A DNA stretch of 64,000 nucleotides from Haematobacter missouriensis (GCF_000740775.1 NZ_JFGS01000004.1:1-64000); one strand, 5' to 3'. Positions 25,446-34,950 are shown, counted from the first letter of the stretch. The notes: generated by a model not told the origin, from the letters alone. Numbers and translations: made by a program.

Positions 25446-25880
25446 TCAGGAGGCGCGGGCTGCCTCCGCATCCGCCACGTCGCGAATGCGCCGAACCATT
25501 GCGCGGAGACCATTTGACCGCTGTGATGACAGATGCTCGTCAAGGCCCAGCCGCTTCAGTTCACCCGGTGCATCCACCTTGCGCACCTCTGCCACCGTCA
25601 ACCCGGAATAGAGCGCGTGGAGAATGGCGATCAGTCCCCTGACGATCATCGCATCGCTGTCGCCTTCAAAGGAAAACACGGCATCCGCGCCCTTGCCATC
25701 CATGACCGGGCGGATCCAGACCTGACTGGCGCAGCCATCCACCTTGGTCGCAGGTACGCGAAAGGCATCGTCGAGCGGCGGCATCGCCTTGCCGAGTTCG
25801 ATCACATGGCGGTAGCGGTCCTCCCAATCGTCGAGGAAGTCGAACGTGTCGGCGATGTCTTCAAAAGCTGGCGTGGCCAC
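25446..25880 (-). CDS. sufE: SufE-family sulfur acceptor
   Basis: A 144-residue SufE-type protein that accepts persulfide sulfur from SufS for Fe-S cluster assembly. The reactive cysteine is C50 in PATKVDGCASQVWIRP, the family motif. Start region IADTFDFLDDWEDRYRHVIELGK and the segment ADSDAMIVRGLIAILHALYSG-like helix (here DAMIVRGLIAILHALYSGLT) also match. No other suf genes are nearby. Stop is three bases from the stop of the convergent PfpI-like gene. Function call is firm; which cysteine desulfurase it partners is not visible. Confidence 0.94.
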   Translation of the reverse strand: MATPAFEDIADTFDFLDDWEDRYRHVIELGKAMPPLDDAFRVPATKVDGCASQVWIRPVMDGKGADAVFSFEGDSDAMIVRGLIAILHALYSGLTVAEVRKVDAPGELKRLGLDEHLSSQRSNGLRAMVRRIRDVADAEAARAS

Positions 25881-26138
25881 GGCAGGTCTCCTTTGGCATT
25901 GGACCTAAGCGTCCAGTCGCCCCTCGTCCAGCCCCAGCCTTAGAAGTAGCTTTGCAGAGGGCGCGGCACTCGCTGCTCCGTCGCGCGGGGGCGACGCTCC
26001 ATCCCGGTTCGCGGGCGTGCCGGGACACACGGGGTATCGCGAGCGGCCCTGGACCGGCGGCACTGGGGTCGAGCCGGAATTGGCTTTCCAACGGCCGCCC
26101 TTTCGGCTACCGAAGAAGCCAAGAACGAGGGACGTCCG

Positions 26139-26597
26139 ATGAAGATACCGCTGCTCGCCGCCCTGACGCTGGTCATCGCGCTTGGTGGCTGCGCCTCGCG
26201 CTGGAATCCGATGAATTGGGCGGGGTCGAGATCGTCCCCGGACACGCTGGAGCCGGAGGAAGGCTATGCTGCGGCGACTGTGGACACCCGGCCGCTGGTC
26301 GCGCAGGTAACGGGGCTTACGATCGATCAGGCCCCGGGCGGCGTGATCGTCCGTGCAACCGGGCTACCGCCGACCCAGGGTTACTGGAACGTCGCGCTGC
26401 TTTCGCAGGGCACGGCCGAAAACGGCACGATGACCTACCGGTTCGTAGCCGTCCCGCCAGGCACACCCGTTCCCGCAGGCTCGACCGCCGCGCGTGAGGT
26501 AATGGCGGCGCGATTCATCAACGCTTATCAGCTTGAGGGCATCCGACATATCGTCGTCGTCGGAGCAACCAACCAGCGGAGTGTGAGCGCCCGCTGA
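26139..26597 (+). CDS. conserved lipoprotein
   Basis: A 152-residue predicted lipoprotein: MKIPLLAALTLVIALGGC with lipobox ALGGC, then a mature domain beginning ASRWNPMNW. The conserved-looking core (RPLVAQVTGLTIDQAPGGVIVRATGLPP, FVAVPPGTPVPAGSTAAREVMAARF, HIVVVGATNQRSVSAR) is a beta-rich domain I recognise only as a hypothetical Rhodobacteraceae lipoprotein. No partner is evident in the neighbourhood. After the stop there is a GC hairpin (GGCGCG-ACTT-CGCGCC, 26616-26631), then the repeat element B. Confidence 0.82.
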   Translation: MKIPLLAALTLVIALGGCASRWNPMNWAGSRSSPDTLEPEEGYAAATVDTRPLVAQVTGLTIDQAPGGVIVRATGLPPTQGYWNVALLSQGTAENGTMTYRFVAVPPGTPVPAGSTAAREVMAARFINAYQLEGIRHIVVVGATNQRSVSAR

Positions 26598-26639
26598 CCG
26601 GAACGCAGGAGGAGGGGCGCGACTTCGCGCCGCCGCCCG

Positions 26640-26799
26640 TCGCAGGCTGCTGAAAAAGCACTTCACAGTTCCCTTTGGGTGGAGAACTATCCCATCTTGT
26701 TGAGGAGCGCCCCGGAAACCGCGGGTTTTGGCGCGTGACCGGACAGATGTTCTGGCTTTCTACGCAAGCCCGGCGTGACCGGCTTTCAGCAGCCTGCGA
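26640..26799. repeat. small inverted-repeat (MITE-like) element, copy B
   Basis: A 160-base element with perfect 16-base terminal inverted repeats, TCGCAGGCTGCTGAAA at the left and its complement at the right. The repeats match those of copies A, C and D, but the interior differs, so it may be a different subtype sharing only the ends. The right end abuts the stop of the CoA transferase (TGA, then CCTCGCAGGC on the minus strand). Confidence 0.72.
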
Positions 26800-26801
26800 G
26801 G

Positions 26802-27893
26802 TCAGTCCCAGCGCGCCAGAATGTCCGCCACCGCCAACGGCTCCGTCTGGCTCGTCTCGCGCACCACCCCGGGCGTGCGCGACAAGCGCGGGGCCGGTGC
26901 CGGCTGCACAACGCCATCCCACGTCCCGAAGGCGCCACGCGCCACGTTGTGCGGATGGCTGGCCGCTTCATCGATCGACAGGACGGGGGCGAAGCAGACA
27001 TCCGTCCCCTCCATCTCCGCACACCATGCGTCACGGCTCCGCGTCGCAAAGACGGCGGCGAAGGTCTCCCTGAGGCTCGGCCAGTTCGCAGGATCGGAGC
27101 GGTCCGGCAGGTCAGCGGTATTCAGGCCGAGCCGCGCCAGCAGTTCGGCATAGAACTTCGGCTCCAGCGACCCGACCGAAACGAAACGGCCATCGGCACA
27201 GCGATAGCAGCCGTATTCGGGCGCGCCCCCGTCCAGAAGATTCGCGCCACGCCGGTCCTGCCAGCGGCCACCTGCGCGCATGCCGTAGATCATCGACATG
27301 AGATGCGCCGTGCCATCGGTGATCGCGGCGTCCACCACCTGCCCCCTGCCGGAGCGGGCAGCCTCCAGCAGCGCAGCAGCCATGCCGAAGGCGAGATAGA
27401 GCGCACCGCCCCCGAAATCCCCGATCAGGTTCAGGGGAACCGCAGGCATCTCCTCTGGCCCGATTGCATGCAGAGCGCCAGAGAGGGAGATGTAGTTGAT
27501 GTCATGTCCCGCCGCGGGGGCGAGCGGTCCCGTCTGTCCCCAGCCCGTCATCCGCCCATAGACCAGTTTCGGGTTCTCCGGGAAATCGCTCGGGCCTAGG
27601 CCCAGCCGTTCCATGACACCGGGCCGCATGCCTTCTATCAACGCGTCGGCGCGGGAGACGAGGCCACGGGCTGTCGTTCTGTCCTCCGCATTCTTCAGGT
27701 CCAGCCGGATAAAGCCCCTGCCCCGGTTCAGGATGTCGTAGTCCAGGCCAAGCAGGCTTTCACTGCCGGGTCTCTCGATGCGGATGACCTCCGCGCCCAT
27801 GTCGGCCATGAGCATGGCGGTGAAGGGTGTCGGTCCCAGCCCCGCGAACTCGACAACCCTGATCCCCGCGAGCGGGCCATTCCCTTCCGTCAT
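26802..27893 (-). CDS. CaiB/BaiF family CoA transferase
   Basis: A 363-residue family III CoA transferase close to alpha-methylacyl-CoA racemase. Motifs: [118 protein letters not shown]. The aspartate of AAGHD and the histidine-containing start of that segment correspond to the racemase active-site region. Likely acts on 2-methylacyl-CoA esters, such as in branched-chain or sterol-side-chain degradation; the substrate is inferred. Upstream on the same strand, after about 36 bases, is the ABC-F gene, so cotranscription is possible. Confidence 0.92.
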   Translation of the reverse strand: MTEGNGPLAGIRVVEFAGLGPTPFTAMLMADMGAEVIRIERPGSESLLGLDYDILNRGRGFIRLDLKNAEDRTTARGLVSRADALIEGMRPGVMERLGLGPSDFPENPKLVYGRMTGWGQTGPLAPAAGHDINYISLSGALHAIGPEEMPAVPLNLIGDFGGGALYLAFGMAAALLEAARSGRGQVVDAAITDGTAHLMSMIYGMRAGGRWQDRRGANLLDGGAPEYGCYRCADGRFVSVGSLEPKFYAELLARLGLNTADLPDRSDPANWPSLRETFAAVFATRSRDAWCAEMEGTDVCFAPVLSIDEAASHPHNVARGAFGTWDGVVQPAPAPRLSRTPGVVRETSQTEPLAVADILARWD

Positions 27894-27929
27894 CCTCTCC
27901 CCCCTTTTTTGACCCCGGCGTATCCAGCG

Positions 27930-29762
27930 TCAGCCGGAGGCGCGTTCCTCCAGCGCCAGCCATTCCTCCTCCGCCTGTGACAGCGCCTCCTGCCGCTCCG
28001 TCAGGGCGGAACTGGCCTTTGCGAATTTGGCAGGCTCCCGTGTGAACAGGTCGGGATCCGAAAGAAAATCGGTGAGCTTCGTGATCTCCGCCTCCAGCCG
28101 TGCGATGATGGCGGGCAGCGCCTCCAGCCGGTGCTTCTCGGTAAAGCTGAGACCGGTGCGATCCGGCGCGCTTTCCTGCCGGGGCGCGCCGTCTTTCTTC
28201 GGCTCCGCCCTGCGGGGCTGGCCCTTTGGCTCATCGGTGGCAGTTGGCGCGCCACCCGCCTTCTGGGCACGGTAGTCGCTCCAGCCGCCCGCATAGACGG
28301 TGGCGCGTCCATCCCCCTCCATCGCGACGGTCGTGGTCGCGACACGATCTATGAAGTCACGGTCGTGACTGACCAGCAGCACCGTGCCATCATATTCGCC
28401 AAGGAGGTCCTGCAACAGGTCCAACGTTTCAACATCAAGATCGTTGGTCGGCTCGTCGAGCACCAGCACATTCGACTCGCGCGCCATGATCCGCGCCAGC
28501 AGGAGCCGCGCGCGCTCCCCCCCGGATAGCGCGCTCACCGGCGCGCGCGCCTGCCGTTCGTCGAACAGGAAGTCTTTGAGATAGGCCACCACATGTTTCG
28601 GCCGCCCCCGGACCATCACCTGATCCGACTGGCCGGAAACGCGCATCTCCGGGTCGCCGGTAAGGCTTTCCCACAGCGTCTGCGCCGGGTTCAACTGCGC
28701 GCGCGCCTGATCGAAGATCGCGATCTCAAGGTTCGTGCCGAGCCGTACCGTGCCGGTATCGGGAGGGATCTGCCCCGTCAGCATGCCGATGAGTGTGGTC
28801 TTTCCCGCGCCGTTCGGCCCGACGAAGGCCACCCTGTCGCCCCTGAGGACGCGGAGCGAGAAATCGCGCAGGATCGTCCGCTCCCCAAAAGCCTTGGAGA
28901 TATGGCTGGCCTCCACGACGAGACGCCCTGACTGATTTCCGGCCTCCAGCGCGAGGTCCGCCGTACCCTGACGGCGGATCATGGAGGACCGCTCCTCCCG
29001 CAGCGCGGCGAGCGCACGGACACGGCCCTGGTTGCGCTTGCGGCGGGCGGAGATGCCTTCCACCGCCCATTTCGCCTCCGACTTGATCTTGCGGTCGAGC
29101 TTGTGTCGGGCCGCGTCCTCCTCTGTCCAGATGCGATCGCGCCAGTCCTCGAACCCGTCGAAGCCCTGATCCAGCCTGCGGACCTGCCCCCGGTCGATCC
29201 ACAGCATTCCGCGGGCCAAACGGCGCAGGAACGCCCGGTCGTGGGAAATCAGCACAAAGGCCGAGCGCGTGGTCGAAAGCGTCTCCTCCAGCCAGCCGAT
29301 CGCGGAGATGTCGAGGTGGTTGGTCGGCTCATCAAGCAGCATCAGCTCCGGCTCTCCCGCCAGAAGCTTTGCCAGCGCCGCGCGCCGCTTCTCTCCACCC
29401 GACGCCGTGGCAACCGGCGCTTCGGCGCGGAAGCCCAGCCCTTCGGCGGCCATCGCGACACGGTATTCCTCACCCGGGGGCAGGCCATCCGCCGCGAAGT
29501 CGCCCAGCGTGGCAAAGCCCGACAGGTCAGGCTCCTGCTCCATGTAGCCAACATGCGTCCCGGGCGAGAGCACCTTTTCGCCCGCATCGGGCTCCACCAG
29601 CCCCGCCATGACCTTCATGAGCGTCGATTTGCCGGAGCCGTTGCGACCGACGAGCGCCAGCCGGTCACCGGGCTGCACCACAAGGTCGAGACCTGCGAAA
29701 ACGGGGTTTCCACCCCAGGTGAGAGAGATGCCAGAAAGCTGGAGAAGGGGAGCGCGTGCCAT
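27930..29762 (-). CDS. ABC-F family ATPase (Uup-like)
   Basis: A 610-residue soluble protein with two ATP-binding cassettes and no membrane segments. First cassette: GRNGSGKST, signature TASGGEKRRAAL, LLLDEPTNHLD. Second: GPNGAGKTT, signature ALSGGERARLLL, LVLDEPTNDLD. Between them is the ABC-F linker rich in Arg/Lys (KWAVEGISARRKRNQGRVR). The C-terminal 90 residues form a coiled coil (EKHRLEALPAIIARLEAEITKL), as in Uup. ABC-F proteins work on the ribosome or, for Uup, affect transposon excision and ribosome assembly. The start MARAPLLQLSGISLTWGG fits the family. Assignment to Uup rather than another ABC-F is likely but not proven. Confidence 0.92.
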   Translation of the reverse strand: MARAPLLQLSGISLTWGGNPVFAGLDLVVQPGDRLALVGRNGSGKSTLMKVMAGLVEPDAGEKVLSPGTHVGYMEQEPDLSGFATLGDFAADGLPPGEEYRVAMAAEGLGFRAEAPVATASGGEKRRAALAKLLAGEPELMLLDEPTNHLDISAIGWLEETLSTTRSAFVLISHDRAFLRRLARGMLWIDRGQVRRLDQGFDGFEDWRDRIWTEEDAARHKLDRKIKSEAKWAVEGISARRKRNQGRVRALAALREERSSMIRRQGTADLALEAGNQSGRLVVEASHISKAFGERTILRDFSLRVLRGDRVAFVGPNGAGKTTLIGMLTGQIPPDTGTVRLGTNLEIAIFDQARAQLNPAQTLWESLTGDPEMRVSGQSDQVMVRGRPKHVVAYLKDFLFDERQARAPVSALSGGERARLLLARIMARESNVLVLDEPTNDLDVETLDLLQDLLGEYDGTVLLVSHDRDFIDRVATTTVAMEGDGRATVYAGGWSDYRAQKAGGAPTATDEPKGQPRRAEPKKDGAPRQESAPDRTGLSFTEKHRLEALPAIIARLEAEITKLTDFLSDPDLFTREPAKFAKASSALTERQEALSQAEEEWLALEERASG

Positions 29763-30165
29763 GGCGTTGGCCTAGTGCCGCGCCGGTCGGAGGTCAACAG
29801 GCGCTTGTGCTTGATGGGCCTGCCTTGCGTTCCGCCGCCGGAGTGACATGACGGTCGCGTCAAGCGCGTGGTGGTGGCACCAGCCCTTTGCCGCAGTCCC
29901 GCTTCGGAGCGGGCAGACCGGTCGCTCGACGGTCCGTGGCCCCTGCGCCCGCCGGTGTTACTGCTTGGCGTGCGCCAGACTGGAACCCTGCATCGGCAGG
30001 GTTCCTTGGCAAGCTGCTCAAAAGGTCAGGTGTCTGACATCCAGGCTGTGGAAGTGGGTAAATCAGCCATGAACTGTTCGAAATGCGTGGCTCTCCGGCT
30101 GGATTTGGCCAGATTGCGACGGATTTCACTCCAACGCGGACCTTAAAGCCTTTTCCAGCCGCCTG
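29763..30165. other. intergenic region containing repeat copy D
   Basis: About 400 bases between the divergent end of the ABC-F gene and the 3' end of the inositol monophosphatase gene. The left 240 bases hold nothing I recognise; the right part is inverted-repeat element D. No open frame has gene-like composition or ribosome site. Confidence 0.55.
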
Positions 30166-30171
30166 TCAGGC
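30004..30171. repeat. small inverted-repeat (MITE-like) element, copy D
   Basis: A 168-base element with ends CCTTGGCAAGCTGCTCAAAA (left) and, reverse-complemented, CCTGACAGGCGGCTGGAAAA (right). Its interior is homologous to copy A over about 80 bases and to copy C over its last 45 bases (GGATTTCACTCCAACGC against GGATTTCCGCTCCCGC). The right end contains the stop codon of the inositol monophosphatase gene: GCC-TGA-CAG-GC on the minus strand. Confidence 0.72.
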
Positions 30172-30954
30172 TTCGCGGATGATCTTGGCGAAACCGTCGA
30201 AGATATTCGCGTTCGCGGCCAGAACGGTGCCCTTTTCGATCGGGTCGTCGTCCTTGCGGACGGCCTCTGCGAAGCCACCCGCCTCGCGCACCAGCAGCAG
30301 ACCCGCCGCCATGTCCCAGGGGTTCAGTCCGCGTTCCCAATAGCCGTCGTAGCGCCCCGCCGCGACATAGGCGAGATCGAGGGCCGCCGCCCCCCAGCGC
30401 CGCACACCGGCGCAGACCGGCATGAGCCGTCCGAGATCCTTCAGCGTTGCCGGCAGCGTGCTGCGCCCGCCGAAGGGAACACCGGTCGCGAAGATGCACT
30501 CGATCATCGTGCGGCGGTCGGAGACGCGGAGACGCTGCTCGTTCATCCACGCGCCTGCGCCCTTCTCCGCCCAGTAAAGCTCGTCCTTCGCCGCGTCGAA
30601 CACCACGGCGGAGACGATCTCCCCCTTGTGCTCAAGCGCGATGGAAACGGCCCAGTGCGGAAGCCCGTGCAGGAAGTTCGTGGTACCGTCAAGCGGATCG
30701 ACGATCCACCGCCGGGTCGGATCCGCGCCCGCGATGGCGCCCGTCTCCTCGCCCAGCCAGCCGTAGGTCGGGCGTCCGGCGAGAAGATCTTCCTTGATGA
30801 TCTGCTCGGCGGCGATATCGGCCTTGGAGACGAAATCCCCTGCCCCCTTGGAGGAGACCTGAAGGTTTTCGACCTCCCGGAAGTCTTTCACAAGGCTCCG
30901 GCCCGCGCGCCGCGCGGCCTTGATCATCAGGTTGAGATTGGCGCTGCCCCGCAT
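30166..30954 (-). CDS. suhB: inositol monophosphatase family protein (SuhB-like)
   Basis: A 262-residue Mg-dependent phosphatase of the inositol monophosphatase family. Motif 1 RRWIVDPLDGTTNFLHGLPHWAVSIAL carries the metal-binding DPLDGT; GEET (LGEETGAI) gives the upstream glutamate; motif 2 is CAGVRRWGAAALDLAYVAAGRYDGYWE. The start SANLNLMIKAARRAGRSL matches SuhB. Likely substrate is inositol-1-phosphate or a related sugar phosphate; SuhB also has a transcription role in E. coli, not testable here. Its stop codon lies within the terminal repeat of element D, so the gene's last bases may have been set by that insertion. Confidence 0.93.
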   Translation of the reverse strand: MRGSANLNLMIKAARRAGRSLVKDFREVENLQVSSKGAGDFVSKADIAAEQIIKEDLLAGRPTYGWLGEETGAIAGADPTRRWIVDPLDGTTNFLHGLPHWAVSIALEHKGEIVSAVVFDAAKDELYWAEKGAGAWMNEQRLRVSDRRTMIECIFATGVPFGGRSTLPATLKDLGRLMPVCAGVRRWGAAALDLAYVAAGRYDGYWERGLNPWDMAAGLLLVREAGGFAEAVRKDDDPIEKGTVLAANANIFDGFAKIIREA

Positions 30955-31143
30955 GCTAGGCTCCTTTCGATCAGCCCGCGCATATAGCGGCTGCCGAAGG
31001 ATAAGGAAAGCGCCTCCTTCTGCTGATGCCGCGTGGCCGACCGTCAGCGTGCTTTGCCTTACGCGTGAAAGCCGGCCTGCCCGTTTCTTAGCAAGCCGGA
31101 CGTGATGCTTCCCGGAGTTGGATGGGGAGAGGAGCGCGGGCCG

Positions 31144-31485
31144 TCACCGCCCCTCGATGATCTGCGCGATTCGCGCGCTGTCTTGCCCGGGTGTGAGCCA
31201 GCGCCCACGTTCCAGTATCTCCAGCGTATATTCCCGGTAGGTCAGTCCGCAGGCTTCCGCCAGCTTCATCCGCCGCCGCACCACCTCGACCGGGGCTTTC
31301 CACGCAGCTTTCACCTCCGTCTGCCACCGCAACACCATGCCAAGGCCCTGCAAGGGAGGGCCGCCATTGTGGCCGATGCCGAAGGGCGGCCGCTCCTCCC
31401 GGACGGGCGGTGCGAAAGCGGCCTGCCAGGCCGCGCTGTGCCGGATCTTCGGCGCAGGCGTGAGGAAGGGAACTGTGTCTGCCAT
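31144..31485 (-). CDS. hypothetical protein with GHNGGPPL motif
   Basis: A 113-residue protein I do not recognise by function. It contains [11 protein letters not shown] (about 36-46), a motif seen in many small alphaproteobacterial and phage-associated hypothetical proteins. After it comes a helical, charged region ([45 protein letters not shown]) resembling a short DNA- or protein-binding helix pair, and the end reads [12 protein letters not shown]. It is opposite in strand to trpC and lies where trpD would often be expected in this lineage. A small accessory insertion is possible. Composition is similar to the neighbourhood. Confidence 0.7.
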   Translation of the reverse strand: MADTVPFLTPAPKIRHSAAWQAAFAPPVREERPPFGIGHNGGPPLQGLGMVLRWQTEVKAAWKAPVEVVRRRMKLAEACGLTYREYTLEILERGRWLTPGQDSARIAQIIEGR

Positions 31486-31575
31486 GCGGCACTGTTGCCG
31501 CCATCTGGTCCCGCCCGCAAGCGCGATCCGCGCGCGGCCCTTTCCTTTGAGCGGCGGCAGCGCTACCTTCCGGCC

Positions 31576-32385
31576 ATGACGACGATCCTCGATAAGATCC
31601 GGGCCTACAAGCTCGAAGAAGTGGCCGCCCGCAAGGCCGCGCGGCCGCTTTCCGATGTGGAGGCCGACGCGCGCGCTGCCTCCGCGCCCCGCAACTTCGC
31701 CGAGCGGCTGATCGAGGCGTCGAACGGCGGCTACGGCTTGATCGCCGAGATCAAGAAGGCCAGCCCCTCAAAGGGACTCATCCGTGCCGATTTCGATCCG
31801 CCGGCTCTCGCCCGCGCCTATGCCGAGGGCGGGGCGACCTGCCTTTCGGTGCTGACGGACGGCCCGTCCTTCCAAGGGGAGGACAGCTATCTGACCGCAT
31901 CGCGCGAAGCGGTGGATCTTCCGGCGCTCCGCAAGGATTTCCTGTTCGACCCCTATCAGGTGACGGAGGCGCGCGCCCTTGGCGCCGATGCGATCCTTAT
32001 CATCATGGCTGCGGTGGACGACAGCCTTGCCGCGGAGCTGGAGGGCGCCGCGAAGGACTGGGGCATGGATGTGCTCATCGAAGTGCATGACGAGGCGGAG
32101 CTGGAGCGCGCGCAGCACCTCACCTCACCGCTCATCGGGATCAACAACCGAGACCTTCATACATTCGAGACCAGCCTCGACGTGACCCGTCGCCTCTCGC
32201 GCCTTGTCCCGCCGGAGCGCACGATCGTTGCGGAAAGCGGCATGTCCACGCCCGCCGATCTCGCCGATCTGGCGCAATATGGAGCGCGCTGCTTCCTCAT
32301 CGGGGAAAGCCTCATGCGGCAGGAGGATGTCGCCTCCGCCACGCGCACTCTCCTGGCCAACCCCATGGTCGGAGCGATGGGGTGA
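31576..32385 (+). CDS. trpC: indole-3-glycerol phosphate synthase
   Basis: A 269-residue TIM-barrel enzyme that closes the indole ring in tryptophan synthesis. Motifs: [21 protein letters not shown] (phosphate and catalytic Lys), [34 protein letters not shown] (catalytic Lys), [46 protein letters not shown]. All catalytic segments are intact. ATG at 31576. It overlaps moaC by 4 bases (GTGA), giving the trpC-moaC-moeA-lexA order typical of Rhodobacteraceae, but the usual upstream trp genes are missing here. Confidence 0.97.
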   Translation: MTTILDKIRAYKLEEVAARKAARPLSDVEADARAASAPRNFAERLIEASNGGYGLIAEIKKASPSKGLIRADFDPPALARAYAEGGATCLSVLTDGPSFQGEDSYLTASREAVDLPALRKDFLFDPYQVTEARALGADAILIIMAAVDDSLAAELEGAAKDWGMDVLIEVHDEAELERAQHLTSPLIGINNRDLHTFETSLDVTRRLSRLVPPERTIVAESGMSTPADLADLAQYGARCFLIGESLMRQEDVASATRTLLANPMVGAMG

Positions 32386-33020
32386 GCGAGCCCTCCTGCG
32401 CCGGTTCTGCTGTCCCCAGCTCGCCCGAGAATGGCCTGCAGGGGACGGCTGACGGGGAAGCAGACCATTCGGTCGGCGAGCCTCCCGCCGCCGCCATGGC
32501 CGGTGCACCCGGCTCCCCGGATGGCGAGGGCATCAGCCAGCCCCTCACGCATTTCGATGCGGAAGGCCGCGCCCATATGGTGGACGTCACCGAAAAGGAC
32601 GTGACCACCCGCACCGCGACGGCGGCGGGCAGCGTCAGGATGACGGAAGCCACGCTGTCCCGTATCCTCACCGGTGCCGCGGAAAAGGGAGACGTCATCG
32701 GCGTGGCACGTCTGGCGGGCATCATGGCTGCCAAGCGCACCGCTGATCTGATCCCTCTCTGCCACCCGCTGCCGCTCTCCCGGGTTGCTGTGGATCTCGT
32801 GCCCGATCACGCGCTCCCGGGCCTCAGGGTCGAGGCGACGGTACGGACCACCGGCCGGACAGGTGTGGAGATGGAGGCCCTGACCGCGGTCACCGTCGCC
32901 GCGCTGACCGTTTACGACATGCTCAAGGCGGTCGAGCGGGGTATGGTCATCTCCGATATTCGTCTGCTGATGAAGGATGGAGGGCGCTCCGGTCTTTACA
33001 TCTCCGGTGATGCGCCGTGA
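32382..33020 (+). CDS. moaC: molybdenum cofactor biosynthesis protein MoaC with N-terminal extension
   Basis: A 212-residue protein whose last ~160 residues are MoaC, cyclic pyranopterin monophosphate synthase, which converts the GTP-derived intermediate in molybdenum cofactor synthesis. Core motifs: [82 protein letters not shown]. The first ~51 residues, rich in Gly, Pro, Ser and Ala, are not in ordinary MoaC (about 160 residues). GTG at 32382 overlaps the trpC stop and has GGAG eight bases upstream, so the extension is probably translated; an internal ATG at 32496 lacks a good site. Overlaps moeA. Confidence 0.93.
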   Translation: MSEPSCAGSAVPSSPENGLQGTADGEADHSVGEPPAAAMAGAPGSPDGEGISQPLTHFDAEGRAHMVDVTEKDVTTRTATAAGSVRMTEATLSRILTGAAEKGDVIGVARLAGIMAAKRTADLIPLCHPLPLSRVAVDLVPDHALPGLRVEATVRTTGRTGVEMEALTAVTVAALTVYDMLKAVERGMVISDIRLLMKDGGRSGLYISGDAP

Positions 33021-34201
33021 TCCCCCATGAGGAGGCGCAGGCCCGGGTTCTGGCCCTCGTCTCTCCGTTGACCGTGGAGACGGTGCCGCTCCGGGAGGCC
33101 GCCGGCCGGGTGCTTGCGGAACCTGTTCTGGCAGGGCGCGATCAACCCCCCTTCGATGCTTCCGTGATGGACGGCTATGCGATTACCGCCGCCGATCATC
33201 GTACCGGGGCGAAGCTCCGTGTGATCGGTGAAGCCGGTGCCGGACATGCCCATCCAGGTCGATTGTCACCGGGAGAGGCGCTCCGCATATTTACCGGCGC
33301 GCCGGTGCCAGAGGGCGCGGCTGCTGTCGTCCCGCAGGAAGACACGAGCCGCGACGACACGCTTGTCACGCTTGACCATGTCGATCCCGAAAGCAGTTAC
33401 ATCCGCCCGCGCGGGGGTGACTTCGCGGTCGGAGCGACACTGCCCGCACCACGCCGCCTTTCTCCCGCCGATCTGGCGCTGATCGCTGCGATGAATCTTC
33501 CCGATGTCCGCGTCCGTCGCCGCCCGGTCGTTGCCATCGTCGCCACCGGCGATGAGCTCGTCATGCCCGGCGAAACGCCGCGTCCCGACCAGATCGTCTC
33601 CGCCAACTCCTTCGCCCTCGCCGCGATGATCGAGGCGGAGGGTGGCATCGCCCGCATCCTTCCCCTCGCCCGCGATGAATTCGATGCCCTGAGAACGGTG
33701 CTGGACCTGACGGCGGGCGCCGACCTGATCGTCACGATCGGAGGTGCCTCGGTCGGAGATCATGACCTGATGTCGCAACGGGGTAAAGACCTCGGGCTGG
33801 AACTGGAGTTCCACCGTATTGCCCTGCGCCCTGGCAAACCACTGATGGCCGGGCGAAGGGGAAACGTGCCGCTTCTGGGGCTGCCGGGCAACCCGGCCTC
33901 CGCCATGGTCTGCGCGGTACTGTTTCTGCTCCCCATGCTGCGCGCGATGCAGGGCCACTCGGACCCCCTTCCACGCCCTCGCACCGCCCGCCTCTCCCGG
34001 GATGTCGCCGGGAACGGCAACCGCGCGCATTTCATGCGAGCCCGTCTGGAGGAGACCGGAGCGCTGCCCCTGCTGCATCCTGCAGAAAGTCAGGACAGCT
34101 CGCTCATCGCGGTGCTTTCGGATTCGAATGCACTCCTCTTCCGCCCCATCGGCGACCCACCGAGAAAAGCCGGGGAAACAGTGGCTTGGTTTCCTTTTTA
34201 A
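33017..34201 (+). CDS. moeA: molybdopterin molybdotransferase
   Basis: A 394-residue MoeA, which inserts molybdate into adenylylated molybdopterin. N-terminal segments [29 protein letters not shown] and [17 protein letters not shown] are diagnostic. Central MoaB/Mog-like domain: [49 protein letters not shown]-terminal: [39 protein letters not shown] start at 33017 overlaps the moaC stop (GTGA), so the two are coupled. Ends just before the lexA promoter. Confidence 0.97.
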   Translation: MIPHEEAQARVLALVSPLTVETVPLREAAGRVLAEPVLAGRDQPPFDASVMDGYAITAADHRTGAKLRVIGEAGAGHAHPGRLSPGEALRIFTGAPVPEGAAAVVPQEDTSRDDTLVTLDHVDPESSYIRPRGGDFAVGATLPAPRRLSPADLALIAAMNLPDVRVRRRPVVAIVATGDELVMPGETPRPDQIVSANSFALAAMIEAEGGIARILPLARDEFDALRTVLDLTAGADLIVTIGGASVGDHDLMSQRGKDLGLELEFHRIALRPGKPLMAGRRGNVPLLGLPGNPASAMVCAVLFLLPMLRAMQGHSDPLPRPRTARLSRDVAGNGNRAHFMRARLEETGALPLLHPAESQDSSLIAVLSDSNALLFRPIGDPPRKAGETVAWFPF

Positions 34202-34203
34202 GT

Positions 34204-34243
34204 TTGACACAAAGCACGAACACCGTTAGAACTTAAGCGGAAC
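34204..34243 (+). promoter_or_regulatory. lexA promoter with three phased SOS half-sites
   Basis: TTGACA (34204-34209) and TAGAAC (34227-34232) with a 17-base spacer form a good promoter. GAAC occurs at 34218-34221, 34229-34232 and 34240-34243, each pair separated by exactly seven bases, so two overlapping GAAC-N7-GAAC SOS boxes cover the -10 and the predicted start point. This fits strong LexA autorepression. Confidence 0.88.
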
Positions 34244-34263
34244 ATACTGGCGGGAGAATTTCC

Positions 34264-34950
34264 GTGCTGACGCGCAAGCAATTGGAACTTCTGGATTTTA
34301 TAAATAAAAGAATGCAGCGTGACGGCATTCCTCCCTCTTTTGATGAAATGAAGGAGGCGCTGGATCTTCGCTCCAAATCCGGCATCCATCGCCTTATAAC
34401 TGCGCTGGAGGAGCGCGGGTTCATTCGCCGCCTCGCCCATCGCGCGCGGGCCATTGAGATTCTAAAACTGCCGGAAGCAATGGAGAAAGCAAGCTTCGCG
34501 CCCCGCGTCATTGACGGGGATCGCCCCTCCCAACCAAAGGGTGCACGCCCTGTTACGCCGATCCACGCGACGGAGTTACCGGTAATGGGACGGATTGCCG
34601 CCGGTACGCCGATCGAAGCCATCAGTGAGATATCACATCATGTCGCGGTCCCCGGACAGATGCTTTCCGGTCGCGGAAATCACTATGCCTTGGAAGTACG
34701 CGGTGATTCCATGATTGAGGCCGGGATCAATGACGGTGATATCGTGGTAATTCGCGAACAGCTCACGGCAGATAATGGTGACATCATCGTGGCTCTGGTC
34801 GAGGGTCAGGAGGCAACGCTCAAACGCTTCCGGCGGCGCGGGTCGATGATAGCGCTTGAAGCGGCCAATCCGACTTATGAGACCCGCCTTCTCCGGGATG
34901 ATCAGGTAAAGGTGCAGGGTCGGCTTGTCGGGCTGATTCGAAGCTATTGA
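34264..34950 (+). CDS. lexA: LexA repressor
   Basis: A 228-residue LexA. N-terminal winged helix-turn-helix: [55 protein letters not shown]. Ala-Gly cleavage site in [13 protein letters not shown]-terminal S24 protease domain: catalytic Ser in [13 protein letters not shown] and Lys in [10 protein letters not shown]. It represses SOS genes until RecA filaments trigger self-cleavage. GTG start at 34264 with GGGAGA upstream. The lineage's usual downstream comEC is absent; IS debris follows. The stop TGA is followed at once by CAGGCTAG, resembling the terminal repeat of the inverted-repeat element family. Confidence 0.98.
   Translation: MLTRKQLELLDFINKRMQRDGIPPSFDEMKEALDLRSKSGIHRLITALEERGFIRRLAHRARAIEILKLPEAMEKASFAPRVIDGDRPSQPKGARPVTPIHATELPVMGRIAAGTPIEAISEISHHVAVPGQMLSGRGNHYALEVRGDSMIEAGINDGDIVVIREQLTADNGDIIVALVEGQEATLKRFRRRGSMIALEAANPTYETRLLRDDQVKVQGRLVGLIRSY

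Noticed and set aside
26616-26631. GC-rich hairpin after the 26139 lipoprotein as an intrinsic terminator
   Set aside because: A 6-bp stem without a T run; terminator activity cannot be supported.
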